From positions 4,154,001 to 4,218,000 of the forward strand of contig NZ_CP017481.1 in assembly GCF_002307355.1 (NCBI RefSeq): DNA of 64,000 nt, in the 5' to 3' direction. Below the pieces are notes generated by a model. That model did not search any database and was not told the origin of the DNA. It was given only the letters and a program-made list of their open reading frames with translations. A program made the position numbers and the translations under genes. The DNA is from Pectobacterium polaris (GTDB lineage: Bacteria; Pseudomonadota; Gammaproteobacteria; Enterobacterales; Enterobacteriaceae). Below are positions 1-7,915 of this stretch, in pieces (positions within the stretch are counted from its first letter, which is position 1; each line of letters opens with the position of its first letter).

Positions 1-15
1 AACAGTTCTGAGTCT

Positions 16-336
16 TTATGCGTGATGTAAGCCCGTTGCACGTTTGGCGCGAAGGATATCGACAGTAGTGAGAAACGGCGATTGCTCCAGCCAGTTAAAA
101 CCGTTGCGATCGATACGTACCAGTTCGTATTTTTCCACCAGAAAATTGACGGCATTGAGCTGCGTGATGCCAGCATCGATATGCTCCTGAATCACATTTT
201 CCTCACAGAAGGGCGTATCGTTCAGCGTGAGGCCGTAGTGCTTTTCCAACAGATAGGTCAGAAGTTGCTGCCAAACGGCTACAGGTGACGGGCAAGGGAT
301 ATCCTCCCGTGGCGGGATTGCAGGTGATGTTTGCAT
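16..336 (-). CDS. cbtA: CbtA/YeeV/YkfI-family toxin of a type IV toxin-antitoxin pair
   Basis: The 106-residue protein matches the CbtA (YeeV, YkfI, YpjF) family in length and in its conserved core: the [19 protein letters not shown] stretch near residues 26-45, the [21 protein letters not shown] segment and the terminal [15 protein letters not shown]. Family members block cell shape and division by acting on FtsZ and MreB. The ATG at 336 has a GGGAG ribosome-binding site about 8 bases upstream. The cognate CbeA-type antitoxin gene lies directly upstream at 406-741, the usual order in CP4-type cryptic prophages. Function is inferred from family and context. Confidence 0.9.
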   Translation of the reverse strand: MQTSPAIPPREDIPCPSPVAVWQQLLTYLLEKHYGLTLNDTPFCEENVIQEHIDAGITQLNAVNFLVEKYELVRIDRNGFNWLEQSPFLTTVDILRAKRATGLHHA

Positions 337-405
337 GGGTATACTCCCTTCAGATTAGATCAATGAAATCAGTGAAATGCACAAGGTGAGTAGAGAAACT
401 GTGGA

Positions 406-741
406 TTAGTGTGTTGCAGCAGAAGTGGGATAAATAACAATATACACATAACCAAAACTGCCCAGCGTATCGGCTTCACAGGTCCATTCGTTGCAATGCA
501 GCGTGATGCAGCCTTGTTGACGGGGATTCAGTTCTCCCGTTCGCATTTTCTGCTCTAACTGTTTAATCAGCTCAGGGAAGACGTGTTCCAGATTACGGGC
601 TTCTGCCTTACTAAAAGTACCGATAAAGCTGGCCCGGTCTGCCAGATAATGCAGACGGTTACCTTCCTGAACCAGTCGGGCTCCGAACCGTGGCGTGATG
701 GCACATTTTAGTCCCCATTCCGGGGTATCCGATGATGGCAT
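406..741 (-). CDS. cbeA: CbeA/YeeU/YafW-family antitoxin
   Basis: The 111-residue protein begins MPSSDTPEWGLKCAITPRFG and has the RLVQEGNRLHYLADRASF block typical of the YeeU/YafW/YfjZ antitoxins. In type IV systems this protein does not bind the toxin; it promotes bundling of the cytoskeletal targets MreB and FtsZ. An AAGGAAAC ribosome-binding site precedes the ATG at 741. It lies 69 bp upstream of the toxin gene in the same direction, so the pair is probably co-transcribed, and radC follows the same direction upstream. Homologous pairs occur in CP4-44, CP4-6 and CP4-57 of E. coli. Confidence 0.9.
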   Translation of the reverse strand: MPSSDTPEWGLKCAITPRFGARLVQEGNRLHYLADRASFIGTFSKAEARNLEHVFPELIKQLEQKMRTGELNPRQQGCITLHCNEWTCEADTLGSFGYVYIVIYPTSAATH

Positions 742-780
742 GATTGTTTCCTTATAAAAGCACGGTAGTAAATGCAGTCA

Positions 781-1254
781 TCACAGCCAGCCGCGTTCAG
801 CGAACGACACCACCTCAGCGCCACCGATCACCAGATGATCGAGTACTTTGACGTCGAGCTGTGAGAGCGAGTCCTTCAGCTTGTCGGTGATGTGGCGGTC
901 GGCCTGACTGGGCTCAGCCCAGCCGGAGGGATGGTTATGCGTCAGTATTACGGCAGCGGCGTTATGACGTAGTGCTGATTTGAGAATTTCTCGCGGATGC
1001 ACTTCGGTGCTGTTGATACCGCCCAGCGCGATAACTTCCTTTTCTATCAGGCGATGCTGGTTATCCAGATACAGCACCATAAAAACTTCGCGCTCCAGAC
1101 TACTGAGTTCCAGCATTAACCAGCTTTTGGTGTCCTCCGAGGTTTTGAACTGCCGCGCATTTTTACGCACCCGTTTTTCCAGCAGGCACAGCGCCATCTG
1201 GATGATGCGTTGCTCTCTGGACGCAACGCAGCCTGCCAATGAATTACATGACAT
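781..1254 (-). CDS. radC: RadC/YeeS-family JAB-domain protein
   Basis: This 157-residue protein is a short RadC of the YeeS/YkfG/YfjY type found in CP4-like elements. It shows the JAMM metal-binding motif as THNHPSG (His106, His108, Ser110) with Asp119 after it, and a conserved Glu near residue 56. The N-terminal helix-hairpin-helix of chromosomal RadC is absent, as is normal for island copies. Its role is not established: it was named for DNA repair, but a peptidase or isopeptidase activity is possible from the fold. The ATG at 1254 follows an AAGGA site, and a hairpin with a T-rich tail lies just upstream (1278-1313). Confidence 0.88.
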   Translation of the reverse strand: MSCNSLAGCVASREQRIIQMALCLLEKRVRKNARQFKTSEDTKSWLMLELSSLEREVFMVLYLDNQHRLIEKEVIALGGINSTEVHPREILKSALRHNAAAVILTHNHPSGWAEPSQADRHITDKLKDSLSQLDVKVLDHLVIGGAEVVSFAERGWL

Positions 1255-1277
1255 AGTGATTCCTTAATAAAATAAAA

Positions 1278-1313
1278 TGCCCCCGCTGCATAAGCAACAG
1301 GGGCAGGGATGGG
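1278..1313 (-). promoter_or_regulatory. Hairpin plus CCCATCCC box upstream of radC
   Basis: On the minus strand the sequence reads CCCATCCC, a GC-rich stem (TGCCCC paired with GGGGCA), then a T-rich tract, the ribosome-binding site and the radC start. The same arrangement recurs before the DUF932 gene (4626-4662). It could be an intergenic terminator or attenuator, or an RNA-processing site. Role is inferred only. Confidence 0.5.
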
Positions 1314-1339
1314 TTTACTTTGTGTGGTTAACGCTATCA

Positions 1340-1573
1340 CTAGCGTCGGGAAAACCAGCGCAATACTTTGGCGAATACGGTTACACCGATAAACAGTCCT
1401 ATCGGGATACCCAGAAACGGTGTCAGCACCACGCTGGCAACGCCTGCGGTTCCGCTGCCAGTTAGCAGTCCGGCAACGGTGGCGATAACCAGTCCAATAA
1501 GGCTGTCTGAGATACCGGTTTTACTTAATACAATGACAACCACGACAATAACGATGATGGCAATAATGGGCAT
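1340..1573 (-). CDS. Small hydrophobic membrane protein, unknown function
   Basis: A 77-residue protein that is almost entirely hydrophobic. A first membrane segment covers residues 2-16, a glycine- and alanine-rich second segment covers roughly 20-45, and a third covers about 50-66. It ends with the basic tail VLRWFSRR, which suggests a cytoplasmic C-terminus. The ATG at 1573 has a GGGAGAG ribosome-binding site. It lies between the periplasmic protein gene (ending 1590) and radC in one minus-strand run, with 16 bp to its upstream neighbour. I do not recognise the family. Glycine-rich segments of this type can form pores or oligomers, but no function can be assigned. Confidence 0.7.
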   Translation of the reverse strand: MPIIAIIVIVVVVIVLSKTGISDSLIGLVIATVAGLLTGSGTAGVASVVLTPFLGIPIGLFIGVTVFAKVLRWFSRR

Positions 1574-1589
1574 GGGTTATCTCTCCCGA

Positions 1590-2063
1590 TTATTCCCGGT
1601 GTGTCGTGACACACGACGAGATATCAGCCAGCACCTTCTGCACGTTTTTCTGCCTCGGCTCCCAGGTACCCACATGCTGGTCATTGAGATAAACGTCAAA
1701 CTGTGTTGCGCTGCCAATCGCCTCAATAAATGCGAACCAGGCATTATCCGCATTGCGCCATCCTAACGAGGACGGAATACCGTATTGCTGGTCATCGATA
1801 ACGACGACGATAGACACCTCGGTGGAAAAATGGGAATCGACACCCTGTCTCCCTACGGGCAACACCGCCACGCTGTGTTGCAACGTGTTGTCTTCGTCAG
1901 GGTTACCGGTGCAGTTAACGGTAAAGACGCTACCCTCAGTGTTGGCTATCCGATATTCGGTGACACCCTGACCAGAATCGGCGCTCCACAGGTTCGGTAC
2001 GGCCTGTGCGGATAACGGCAACAGCAGTGCGCCTGCAAGCAGAAGCGAAGGGATGTGTTTCAT
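1590..2063 (-). CDS. Putative exported protein, unknown function
   Basis: Starting at the ATG at 2063 (GAGGAACC ribosome-binding site immediately upstream) the protein is 157 residues and opens with a clear signal peptide: MKHIPSLLLAGALLLPLSAQA, cleavage probably after AQA. The mature part contains Cys residues near NCTG and at SSCV that could form a disulfide. An upstream extension of 29 codons is basic, lacks a signal and is unlikely to be translated. The gene belongs to the same minus-strand series as the membrane protein below and another exported protein above, so these may act together at the envelope. The family is not recognised. Confidence 0.7.
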   Translation of the reverse strand: MKHIPSLLLAGALLLPLSAQAVPNLWSADSGQGVTEYRIANTEGSVFTVNCTGNPDEDNTLQHSVAVLPVGRQGVDSHFSTEVSIVVVIDDQQYGIPSSLGWRNADNAWFAFIEAIGSATQFDVYLNDQHVGTWEPRQKNVQKVLADISSCVTTHRE

Positions 2064-2098
2064 GCGGGTTCCTCTGTGTGAATGGATCTGTCTCAGGG

Positions 2099-2671
2099 TT
2101 AGTAGCCGTAACGGCGGTGGTGCTCTTTGTTGAAGCCGTCTGCCAGCCATTTACCCAGTTTCTGCTCCTGTTCACGTTTCTGCGCCTTAATTTCCGCCAT
2201 CTTTTTCTGGTCGATGCACTTTTCTGGAATGCTCAGCAATAACGTCGGCTGCTCGGGCTTGCCGTCGGCAAAATTGGCGTTGAAATAGACCTTTGTGTCG
2301 GTAATTTCATAGGTACAGTTGCTGGTTTTGTTACCACGATAGACCACCTCCAGGTCACCTGATGTTTTTGACCGCGTACTCATATTTACCCGAGAAAGGG
2401 TTTTGGCCTTTTTATTCGCCAGAAACAGTGGCCCGTAGCCATCTCTGACAAAAAACTGCTCAGTCCAGGGATAGTTAAAAATCGTTCTGCCTCTATAGGT
2501 CATGCGGATTAACTGGTCATCACTCAGCCCATCAGGGTTGGTCCAGCCAAGCCTTTTGAAGGTAAGCCAGGTGACCTGAGCAGGAAGCTCGGTTTCTGCC
2601 TGAGCGGAGAAGGTTGCCAGTAGCCCGATTATCAGCCATCCCCGTTTGCCCGGAAGGTATGTAAACATCAT
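2099..2671 (-). CDS. Putative exported protein, unknown function
   Basis: The best start is the ATG at 2669-2671, with AAGGATAC just upstream, giving 190 residues. The N-terminus has a signal peptide ending AQAE (residues 1-26 or so), followed by ELPAQVTWLTFKRLGWTNPDG. Two Cys residues (NCTYEI and PEKCID) could pair after export. The C-terminus after about residue 155 is charged and Lys/Gln-rich, with a helical look (MAEIKAQKREQEQKLGKW). It lies 35 bp upstream of the smaller exported protein gene. No enzymatic motif is visible and the family is not recognised. Confidence 0.7.
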   Translation of the reverse strand: MMFTYLPGKRGWLIIGLLATFSAQAETELPAQVTWLTFKRLGWTNPDGLSDDQLIRMTYRGRTIFNYPWTEQFFVRDGYGPLFLANKKAKTLSRVNMSTRSKTSGDLEVVYRGNKTSNCTYEITDTKVYFNANFADGKPEQPTLLLSIPEKCIDQKKMAEIKAQKREQEQKLGKWLADGFNKEHHRRYGY

Positions 2672-2849
2672 CGTATCCTTTATGTTGAAGTCATTATGAA
2701 AATCGTCCAGGCAGAACGGTGTCTGCCTGTGACGTCTGGTGTGGCTCTTCACTGAACTGCCCGGTAACGGCTTCTGTGTGCCGCTACGGGTACTGTCCTT
2801 TTTTATCCGTCTTTCTGGTTTTCTCTGGTGTTGGCATCGCGTCCCTGAC

Positions 2850-3548
2850 TTATGTGGCCGGAGACGTGCCGAAGGTGGTGAGTACATCGTGAATAAAGCG
2901 AAAGTGCGGCAATGCCGTGATGAAGCCGGATTGTGTGGTCAGGTGACTGATATCATCACGGCGCTGGAAGGACTCGGTAGAGACCGTCACCCCATGAATC
3001 TCATGCAGCGGCAGGACCAGAAGATGCCCCAGTGATTCGGCCACCAGATACCACTCGCCATACAGGCAGATAAGCCGGTAAGGCGATAACCCGTCATAGC
3101 GCTGACCGTCGGCCAGAAGCGTGACACGTAGCTGCTCACCAATTGCCCGAGTCAGACGGTAAAAATGCCCCGGCAGTGTCGGCGTACCGCGCAAGGGAGG
3201 ATGCCAGACCAGGCAGGGCGCATCCTCGCCGCTGTCCAGCAGGGTGCTAACCAGCCGGTTATCCAGACCGGGAAACACGTTCTCCATCCCGGTTTGTCGG
3301 ACAAACATCAGCACATCCTGCCCATGCCGCGCCGGGTTATGGTGCTCCGGCAAACGGCAAAGACCGTTGCGGTATTCTAGGTCGAGATACATCAGCCGTT
3401 CACGGAAATCTCGCCGCAAGGTACGGGTAGAGACGCCGAACTCTGCCGCCAGTTTTCTAACGCTCAGTGTTTCGCCTGCCAGTAATCGGCTGATTATCAA
3501 TGACAGCCTGACGGCCAGCCGGTCATATCGGCGGTCAGCCTGTGTCAT
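2850..3548 (-). CDS. WYL-domain transcriptional regulator (YfjR/YafY-like)
   Basis: The 232-residue protein has an N-terminal winged helix-turn-helix (about residues 25-50, LSVRKLAAEFGVSTRTLRRD) followed by a C-terminal ligand-sensing WYL domain with the signature GEWYLVAES. Proteins of this build occur in CP4-type islands and in many defence islands, where they often repress neighbouring genes through nucleic-acid or nucleotide ligands. The ATG at 3548 has a near-perfect AGGAGG ribosome-binding site. A 224-bp non-coding stretch separates it from the DUF932 gene, so it may have its own promoter. The targets are not visible from sequence. Confidence 0.85.
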   Translation of the reverse strand: MTQADRRYDRLAVRLSLIISRLLAGETLSVRKLAAEFGVSTRTLRRDFRERLMYLDLEYRNGLCRLPEHHNPARHGQDVLMFVRQTGMENVFPGLDNRLVSTLLDSGEDAPCLVWHPPLRGTPTLPGHFYRLTRAIGEQLRVTLLADGQRYDGLSPYRLICLYGEWYLVAESLGHLLVLPLHEIHGVTVSTESFQRRDDISHLTTQSGFITALPHFRFIHDVLTTFGTSPAT

Positions 3549-3772
3549 GGTGCAGCCTCCTGAGGCAGTTAACGGAATGAAAGTCCTGTGATTACTTTAA
3601 AGAGGGGCGTGGTCAGGGTATGGACACTATGAAAAATATTTTTATTTTCAGTAAGAAAGCCGGTGGGATGCGGCCTGAGGGCGATTGAGGTAAACAAGCT
3701 ATGAGGGCAAACGCTAACTGTCGGACACACCCTGTCCAGGTGGTTACAGAGTGATAACACTTGGCCTATCCA

Positions 3773-4594
3773 TCACAGGCATGTCGCCAGCATGGTTTCT
3801 GCCATCACCCACAGCGCACGGTTGAGCTTGATATCGCCATCAATCCCTTTGACGGCACGTGTCCGGGCCTGCCTGCCCTGCACGGAGCGACCGGTCAACC
3901 CGCCTTTTATCAGGTTCTCCTGTACCCGTTGATAGGTGGTCCACAGGTCGTTGGATTCATCCTGCCAGCGGCGTGGAGCCAGTATCTGAGCCGCTGTGAC
4001 CGGCTGGTGGTCTTCACCAAAGCGGTAGGTCAGTGCCGCCTTTGCCAGCGCTACCTGAGCCGGTGGTGGCAACAGCAGTGACTGCATGGCATCCCGCTTC
4101 TCATCGATACGTTCAAAGGTGTCCAGCACCTCATAAGCCCCTTCAATCACCCTTTCAACCACATCACCTTTATGTGGCACCCGCACCTCACCCAACGATT
4201 CACCACAAATCAGGCCGTTCTGGCACACGCTGCGAAACAGCCCCGGCAGCATCTGATACGAACTTGAGCCATCATGACTGTTCAGCAAGATAATCTCTGG
4301 CACCTGCTGGCCGGTGATTTGTCCTTCCCGACGCAGGCGTAACATGTGTTTGGTGTGCTCGAGTTTGCCGATATCCCTAACACGAGTCTGGCAGGCAAAG
4401 AAAGGCTGGAACCCTTCACGTTGCAGATTATCCAGCAGGGTAATGGTCGGGATGCAGGTATAGCGTTCACTGCGTGACGCGTGCTTGTCCTCACTAAACA
4501 CACTGGGGACCACGCGAAACAGCTCATCGCGTGTTAACGGCCGGTCACGACGGATAACATTGGCAGCACCAAAGCGGGAAGCTAAACGAACCAT
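3773..4594 (-). CDS. yfjQ: DUF932-family protein (YfjQ/YafZ-like)
   Basis: The 273-residue protein starts MVRLASRFGAANVIRRDRPL and matches the YfjQ/YafZ/YkfH group across its length, including the central ILLNSHDGSSSYQMLPGLFR block and the TYRFGEDHQPVTAAQIL and RALWVMAETML segments. DUF932 proteins are common in plasmids, phages and CP4 islands; their biochemical role is not known, though a link to plasmid- or phage-type replication has been suggested. The ATG at 4594 follows GAGGAC. A hairpin and CCCATCCC box lie upstream. In E. coli islands this gene directly follows the YfjP GTPase gene, as here. Confidence 0.9.
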   Translation of the reverse strand: MVRLASRFGAANVIRRDRPLTRDELFRVVPSVFSEDKHASRSERYTCIPTITLLDNLQREGFQPFFACQTRVRDIGKLEHTKHMLRLRREGQITGQQVPEIILLNSHDGSSSYQMLPGLFRSVCQNGLICGESLGEVRVPHKGDVVERVIEGAYEVLDTFERIDEKRDAMQSLLLPPPAQVALAKAALTYRFGEDHQPVTAAQILAPRRWQDESNDLWTTYQRVQENLIKGGLTGRSVQGRQARTRAVKGIDGDIKLNRALWVMAETMLATCL

Positions 4595-4625
4595 AGGAAT
4601 GTCCTCAGAAAAAGAATAAACAAAA

Positions 4626-4662
4626 GCCCTGGTGCAAAAGCGACAGGGCCGGACGGGATGGG
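4626..4662 (-). promoter_or_regulatory. Hairpin plus CCCATCCC box upstream of the DUF932 gene
   Basis: In minus-strand sense: CCCATCCC, a spacer, a GCCCTG/CAGGGC stem, then a T-rich stretch leading to the GAGGAC ribosome-binding site. The layout matches the element before radC at 1278-1313. It could act as an attenuator between the GTPase gene and this one. Confidence 0.5.
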
Positions 4663-4678
4663 AAAGCGTAGGTATTGC

Positions 4679-5547
4679 CTAGAACAGCAGTGACCACAAT
4701 GAACGGGCGAGTGACAGCACTGTTTGTTTGAGGCTGCCGATAAATATTTCTAGCGGTGAGGGAATAGCAGGCAGTGCAATCACGCTATCAAGTATGTCGC
4801 CGACCGACTGGGTAAAATCATCCCGAGCCCGGCTCGCAATAGCCACTGACCGCCAGTTGGGCCGTAGCCGAGCGGACTGCTGGCCTTTGGCGGTAAACTC
4901 TGAAACAACGTTTCCACCATTGCTGCCATACCCCAATCGGTTTTCACCGACACGGCACAAACTGGATGGGCAGGAAAGAAAGTGGAACGCACGGCGACGC
5001 GCCGGGCATAGATATTACCGGACTGCTTTAATGAGGGTTGCTGCGTGTCCCGGTCCCATTCGTGACTGGGCTCCAGCTTATCAACCTGATTCAGGACAAA
5101 CAGTATCTTGTCACGGTAGCGTTCACCGATAACAGTGCGATAAATATGCTGGTCAATGGCAAGCGCCCGGTCATCGGCCTCGAGCAACCAGAGAACAAGA
5201 TCAACACGTGGCAACCAGTGCTGATAGAGCGCAGCATAGTCATGGTCCCGCTCCTCACTCTCACCGACACCGGGCAAATCAACAAACAGAATGCTGCGTT
5301 GTCCTGATGACAGCCGGAACGTAAGAGCTTGCCGGGTACAGGCATGGCTATCACTGACCGGGGACACTTCCCCCTGAAACAGTGCATTACATAGGCTGGA
5401 TTTACCTGCACCGGTCTTCCCCATAATGCCGATGACGGGTTCGTAATCAATCAATTCACAGATATGCTGCAACATCTTGTCGGAAAGATGCTCAGGTAAT
5501 AAGGATAGAGATTGATTGATAGCATTAATGCCAGCTTGCTTATTCAA
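4679..5547 (-). pseudogene. yfjP: YfjP/YeeP-type GTPase, frameshifted near its C-terminus
   Basis: The first 220 or so codons encode a normal Era-like GTPase of the YfjP/YkfA/YeeP group: G1 GKTGAGKS (43-50), G3 DLPG (90-93) and G4 NQVD (153-156). Translation from the TTG at 5547 (GGGAG site upstream) then runs into an off-frame tail after ASSPL and stops at 4780. The expected family C-terminus, with ARLRPNWRSVAIASRARDDF and the final LSLARSLWSLLF, is intact in another frame and ends at 4679. One base appears lost around 4870. The GTPase domain itself would still be made, so partial function is possible. A sequencing error cannot be excluded. Confidence 0.8.
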
Positions 5548-5580
5548 CGATTACTCCCTCGAATAGAAAATAAAACATCA

Positions 5581-5604
5581 ACGACGAACCAGCAGATTCG
5601 TCGT
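5581..5604 (-). promoter_or_regulatory. Inverted repeat upstream of the yfjP-like gene
   Basis: Perfect 8-bp arms ACGACGAA and TTCGTCGT with an 8-base loop, followed on the minus strand by a T-rich stretch, a GAGGGAG ribosome-binding site and the TTG start. The placement parallels the hairpins before radC and the DUF932 gene, though the stem sequence differs. Confidence 0.45.
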
Positions 5605-5644
5605 GTAGATGGTGGATATTCAAGAGAATAATATCTATCTTAAA

Positions 5645-5830
5645 TTATTTTAATTGCCGAGTTTTCTTTTTCTGCCAAGAAACATGAATAGCATACCCAA
5701 TAACTTTCGAATTTAAAATCCCTTCCATTACTGAAATCTCGCGTATTTTATCATGTGTTTCTTGTGAGGCAGTAACGTTCAACTCTTTATATTTACCGGC
5801 TTTTTTTCTTAACTCTAGACTTCTGCGTGC
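5645..5830 (-). pseudogene. Remnant of a small ribbon-helix-helix-like protein
   Basis: The minus strand reads open from about 5830 to a TAA at 5645 and encodes a coherent peptide with KYKELNVTASQETHDKIREI and EGILNSKVIGYAIH, resembling the beta-strand/helix/helix layout of CopG- or RepA2-type DNA-binding proteins. No good start codon lies in frame, and a basic peptide in another frame just upstream (QKRIKHAEV) looks like its displaced beginning. I read it as a broken plasmid- or phage-type regulator. The evidence is composition and pattern only. Confidence 0.3.
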
Positions 5831-5848
5831 TTAATGCGCTTTTGAATT

Positions 5849-6127
5849 TCAGTATGAATAATTTTTTTCTTGCGTCATTGAAATCGAGGTGACTATATTG
5901 CACCAATGAAAGTAAACCGCATAGCAATATGCTATTTTTTCATCTATACTATCCCCACATCGATAATTTAAAATTGCAATGTCGTTATCTCTGAGGTAGT
6001 TTAGTAACCATTCAATGGTAACGCCTGTTCTTCCATTAATATCACTAAACAAATCATCATGGGAAATTAAATCAATCCATTCATTATGTGCATTAATAAC
6101 TAATTCTTTGGTTGAATATCCTTTCAC
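5849..6127 (-). CDS. Hypothetical protein
   Basis: A 92-residue ORF from a GTG at 6127 (weak AAGAGC upstream). The region is distinctly AT-rich compared with the GTPase gene beside it. The acidic, soluble product has no recognisable motif; the ATG near its end is too late to be a start. It lies 15 bp downstream of the 6143-6559 gene in the same direction, so the two may form a pair. A small immunity or antitoxin-like protein would fit the size and position, but nothing in the sequence proves that. Confidence 0.45.
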   Translation of the reverse strand: MKGYSTKELVINAHNEWIDLISHDDLFSDINGRTGVTIEWLLNYLRDNDIAILNYRCGDSIDEKIAYCYAVYFHWCNIVTSISMTQEKNYSY

Positions 6128-6142
6128 TGCTCTTGGTATGTT

Positions 6143-6559
6143 TTACCGAATTTTCTCTTTAATAAAATTTATTCTTGCATCATGTTCCGGGGGAATTTTT
6201 TGGCCTAAGGATGGCTCAAAGAATACCAGTTCATTTTTCTCCAGAAGTAAATTGCTTTCACCGTTATAATTAGGTCTATCAATTTTAAGAAGAAACCAAC
6301 AACTAGCTCGAGAGTCATTTTTAAGCCATGTCAATTCATTTTCAGCAGGTAGTAAATTTTCTCTATCAACACGGACTCGGTTGAGGAAATAATCGACCTT
6401 AATTTCATCCTCCCCATTATTCAGAAGATATCTTTTTACCCTTTTTTCATAACTGCCTATATCAGTCTCTCCAGATTCTGGAGGAAATATTTCTCCCTTC
6501 GCCTTCAAGGCCGAGAACAAAAAAAGTACAGAATCTCTACCATCCAGAAGCCTAGCCAT
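6143..6559 (-). CDS. Hypothetical protein
   Basis: Starting at the ATG at 6559, which has AAGGG about 8 bases upstream, the protein has 138 residues; a GTG at 6577 in the same frame is a weaker alternative. The product is mixed charged with aromatic residues (SCWFLLKIDRPNYNG, NELVFFEPSLGQKIPP) and no signal peptide or membrane segment. The gene is AT-rich and uses codons unlike those of the core genes further right, in keeping with recent transfer. It precedes another AT-rich small gene by 15 bp. I do not recognise the family. Confidence 0.5.
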   Translation of the reverse strand: MARLLDGRDSVLFLFSALKAKGEIFPPESGETDIGSYEKRVKRYLLNNGEDEIKVDYFLNRVRVDRENLLPAENELTWLKNDSRASCWFLLKIDRPNYNGESNLLLEKNELVFFEPSLGQKIPPEHDARINFIKEKIR

Positions 6560-6745
6560 ATATGCCACCCTTATCACTACGTGATTTTATGTGCAATTCT
6601 GGCAAGTTTACGCATAAAACACAATGAATACTAGATGATTTCATGTAGATGATCATAGGCAGAGTACAGACAACCCCTCTACAAAAATACCATAAGAGAC
6701 AATTTATGCAGACGTCTAACTCTCATTATCTCTTTCATTAGTATA

Positions 6746-6871
6746 TATACCCCAAGTAATTCGAATGTCTGGGAGGCGGAAAAGGAGAGAATTCCGATGA
6801 ACTTACTCAGGAAAGTTATTCAGGTGAAAGAATATCGCCAACGCAAAAACAACTTGAAGTATGACAGTATA
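6746..6871. repeat. ERIC-like intergenic repeat (IRU), 126 bp
   Basis: The element runs from TATACCCCAAGTAATTCGAA to ACTTGAAGTATGACAGTATA, end sequences I recall from ERIC elements of Pectobacterium, Yersinia and Serratia. Its centre (AATTCCGATGAACTTACTC and GAAAGTTATTCAGGTGA) aligns with the diagnostic ERIC core around GAGCTTAC and the GTGACTGGGGTGA part. The length equals that usually given for full ERIC units. It lies in the 495-bp gap between 6559 and the alpA-like gene; the rest of that gap holds no gene I can see. A 27-codon ORF inside the repeat is probably chance. Confidence 0.7.
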
Positions 6872-7006
6872 ACCAAGTGAAGCTAGGTGAAAAATCAATC
6901 ATGGGTAGTTCTTCATATCTGAGAGGATGTAAGGCTTACGCATATTAGTTGGCTACCGAACATTTTTACAGATGGATCAGTTGGTATAGCGGAGTCGGCA
7001 GATAAG

Positions 7007-7017
7007 CCCCCCCCCCC
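7007..7017. repeat. Run of eleven C bases upstream of alpA
   Basis: Eleven consecutive C residues lie 38 bp before the alpA-like start codon, in the likely 5' leader or promoter region. Tracts this long are prone to slippage in replication and in sequencing. Confidence 0.95.
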
Positions 7018-7054
7018 GACTCTGATATCTATTTACCAACTGGAGAATATCAAT

Positions 7055-7267
7055 ATGGCAACACAACCAACCTTACTGGAAGATCAGTTTATCGATATGA
7101 AATTTATCACCACACTCACTGAGATGACGGATAAATGGTTTTATAAGCTGATTCAGTGTGGCTATTTCCCTGCACCTGTTAAATTTGGCCGGAGTTCACG
7201 TTGGCTAAAGAGTGAAGTTGAGGCCTGGTTACAAGAGAGCATTGCCAAATCTCGTAAGCAACGCTAA
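7055..7267 (+). CDS. alpA: AlpA-family transcriptional regulator
   Basis: The 70-residue protein has the AlpA/excisionase-type winged helix: DKWFYKLIQCGYFPAPVKFG followed by RSSRWLKSEVEAWLQE, which place a recognition helix and the wing. AlpA of CP4-57 activates the excision gene of the element, and relatives control P4-like satellites. The ATG at 7055 has a GGAG site about 8 bases upstream. It is the first gene of a plus-strand module (7055-9292), and the C11 tract lies in its leader. With the integrase frameshifted at the other end, any excision control may be idle. Confidence 0.9.
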   Translation: MATQPTLLEDQFIDMKFITTLTEMTDKWFYKLIQCGYFPAPVKFGRSSRWLKSEVEAWLQESIAKSRKQR

Positions 7268-7372
7268 CCCTCCTTTTATCCACTAATAACACCTTTTTAG
7301 TCAGCTATAACCATTATCCGCGCCAGCGGCGGTTTTCTGCTGCCTGAAATCCAGCATTGAAGGAATACAATA

Positions 7373-7906
7373 ATGACAAAGGCCCCATTACTTAACCATT
7401 ATCAAACTTGGCTTGATGATTTTACTCGAATAAATTTGTGGCATGGCTTGTGTCAGCAGAAAATAGAGCACTGGCACAAACTGACGATTACATCAGGCCA
7501 ACAAGAAGATGGCAGCATATCCATTATTTTCATTCCACAGCCTCTGCTCCAGGTTATACGCACGGAGCAGGTAGTAGATTGCAATATTATTCCCCAACTG
7601 ATTAAGCATATTTATTACCCCTTGCTTCCAGGCGTGCTATTTAGTGAATGTTGTCGGTTGGGAAAAAGAAAGCTGGCAGAACAATTAAAAATGCTATTCC
7701 GATTGCATACGCAACTGGAGATGCGTCATGCCCTAATACTGTTGTGCTGGTGTGATTTCACCACTGGCAGCGATTTGGATGAATGGTATTCACTACACTT
7801 GCCTAATGCTGACGAGTTAAAACAGTGGATATCAGTACGACAAAAAACTTACCGGGGGCTGGCAACACTGACGAAGGATTACATTGATGCCACCCAGCCA
7901 TTGTGA
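7373..7906 (+). CDS. Hypothetical protein of a satellite-like module
   Basis: A 177-residue protein with a good AAGGAA ribosome-binding site before the ATG at 7373. It is rich in Trp, His, Leu and Cys, with a hydrophobic, probably buried helix at MRHALILLCWCDFTTG and no signal peptide. It sits between the alpA-like gene and a zinc-ribbon gene, 9 bp before the latter, so the two are likely translated from one message. I do not recognise the family. Context (AlpA, zinc ribbon, Gp2-like) suggests a P4-like satellite or cryptic prophage accessory protein. Confidence 0.65.
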   Translation: MTKAPLLNHYQTWLDDFTRINLWHGLCQQKIEHWHKLTITSGQQEDGSISIIFIPQPLLQVIRTEQVVDCNIIPQLIKHIYYPLLPGVLFSECCRLGKRKLAEQLKMLFRLHTQLEMRHALILLCWCDFTTGSDLDEWYSLHLPNADELKQWISVRQKTYRGLATLTKDYIDATQPL

Positions 7907-7915
7907 AGGTGAGCT

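Noticed and set aside
6798..6881. 27-codon ORF with a strong GGAG site
   Set aside because: It lies within the ERIC-like repeat, whose structure explains the sequence.
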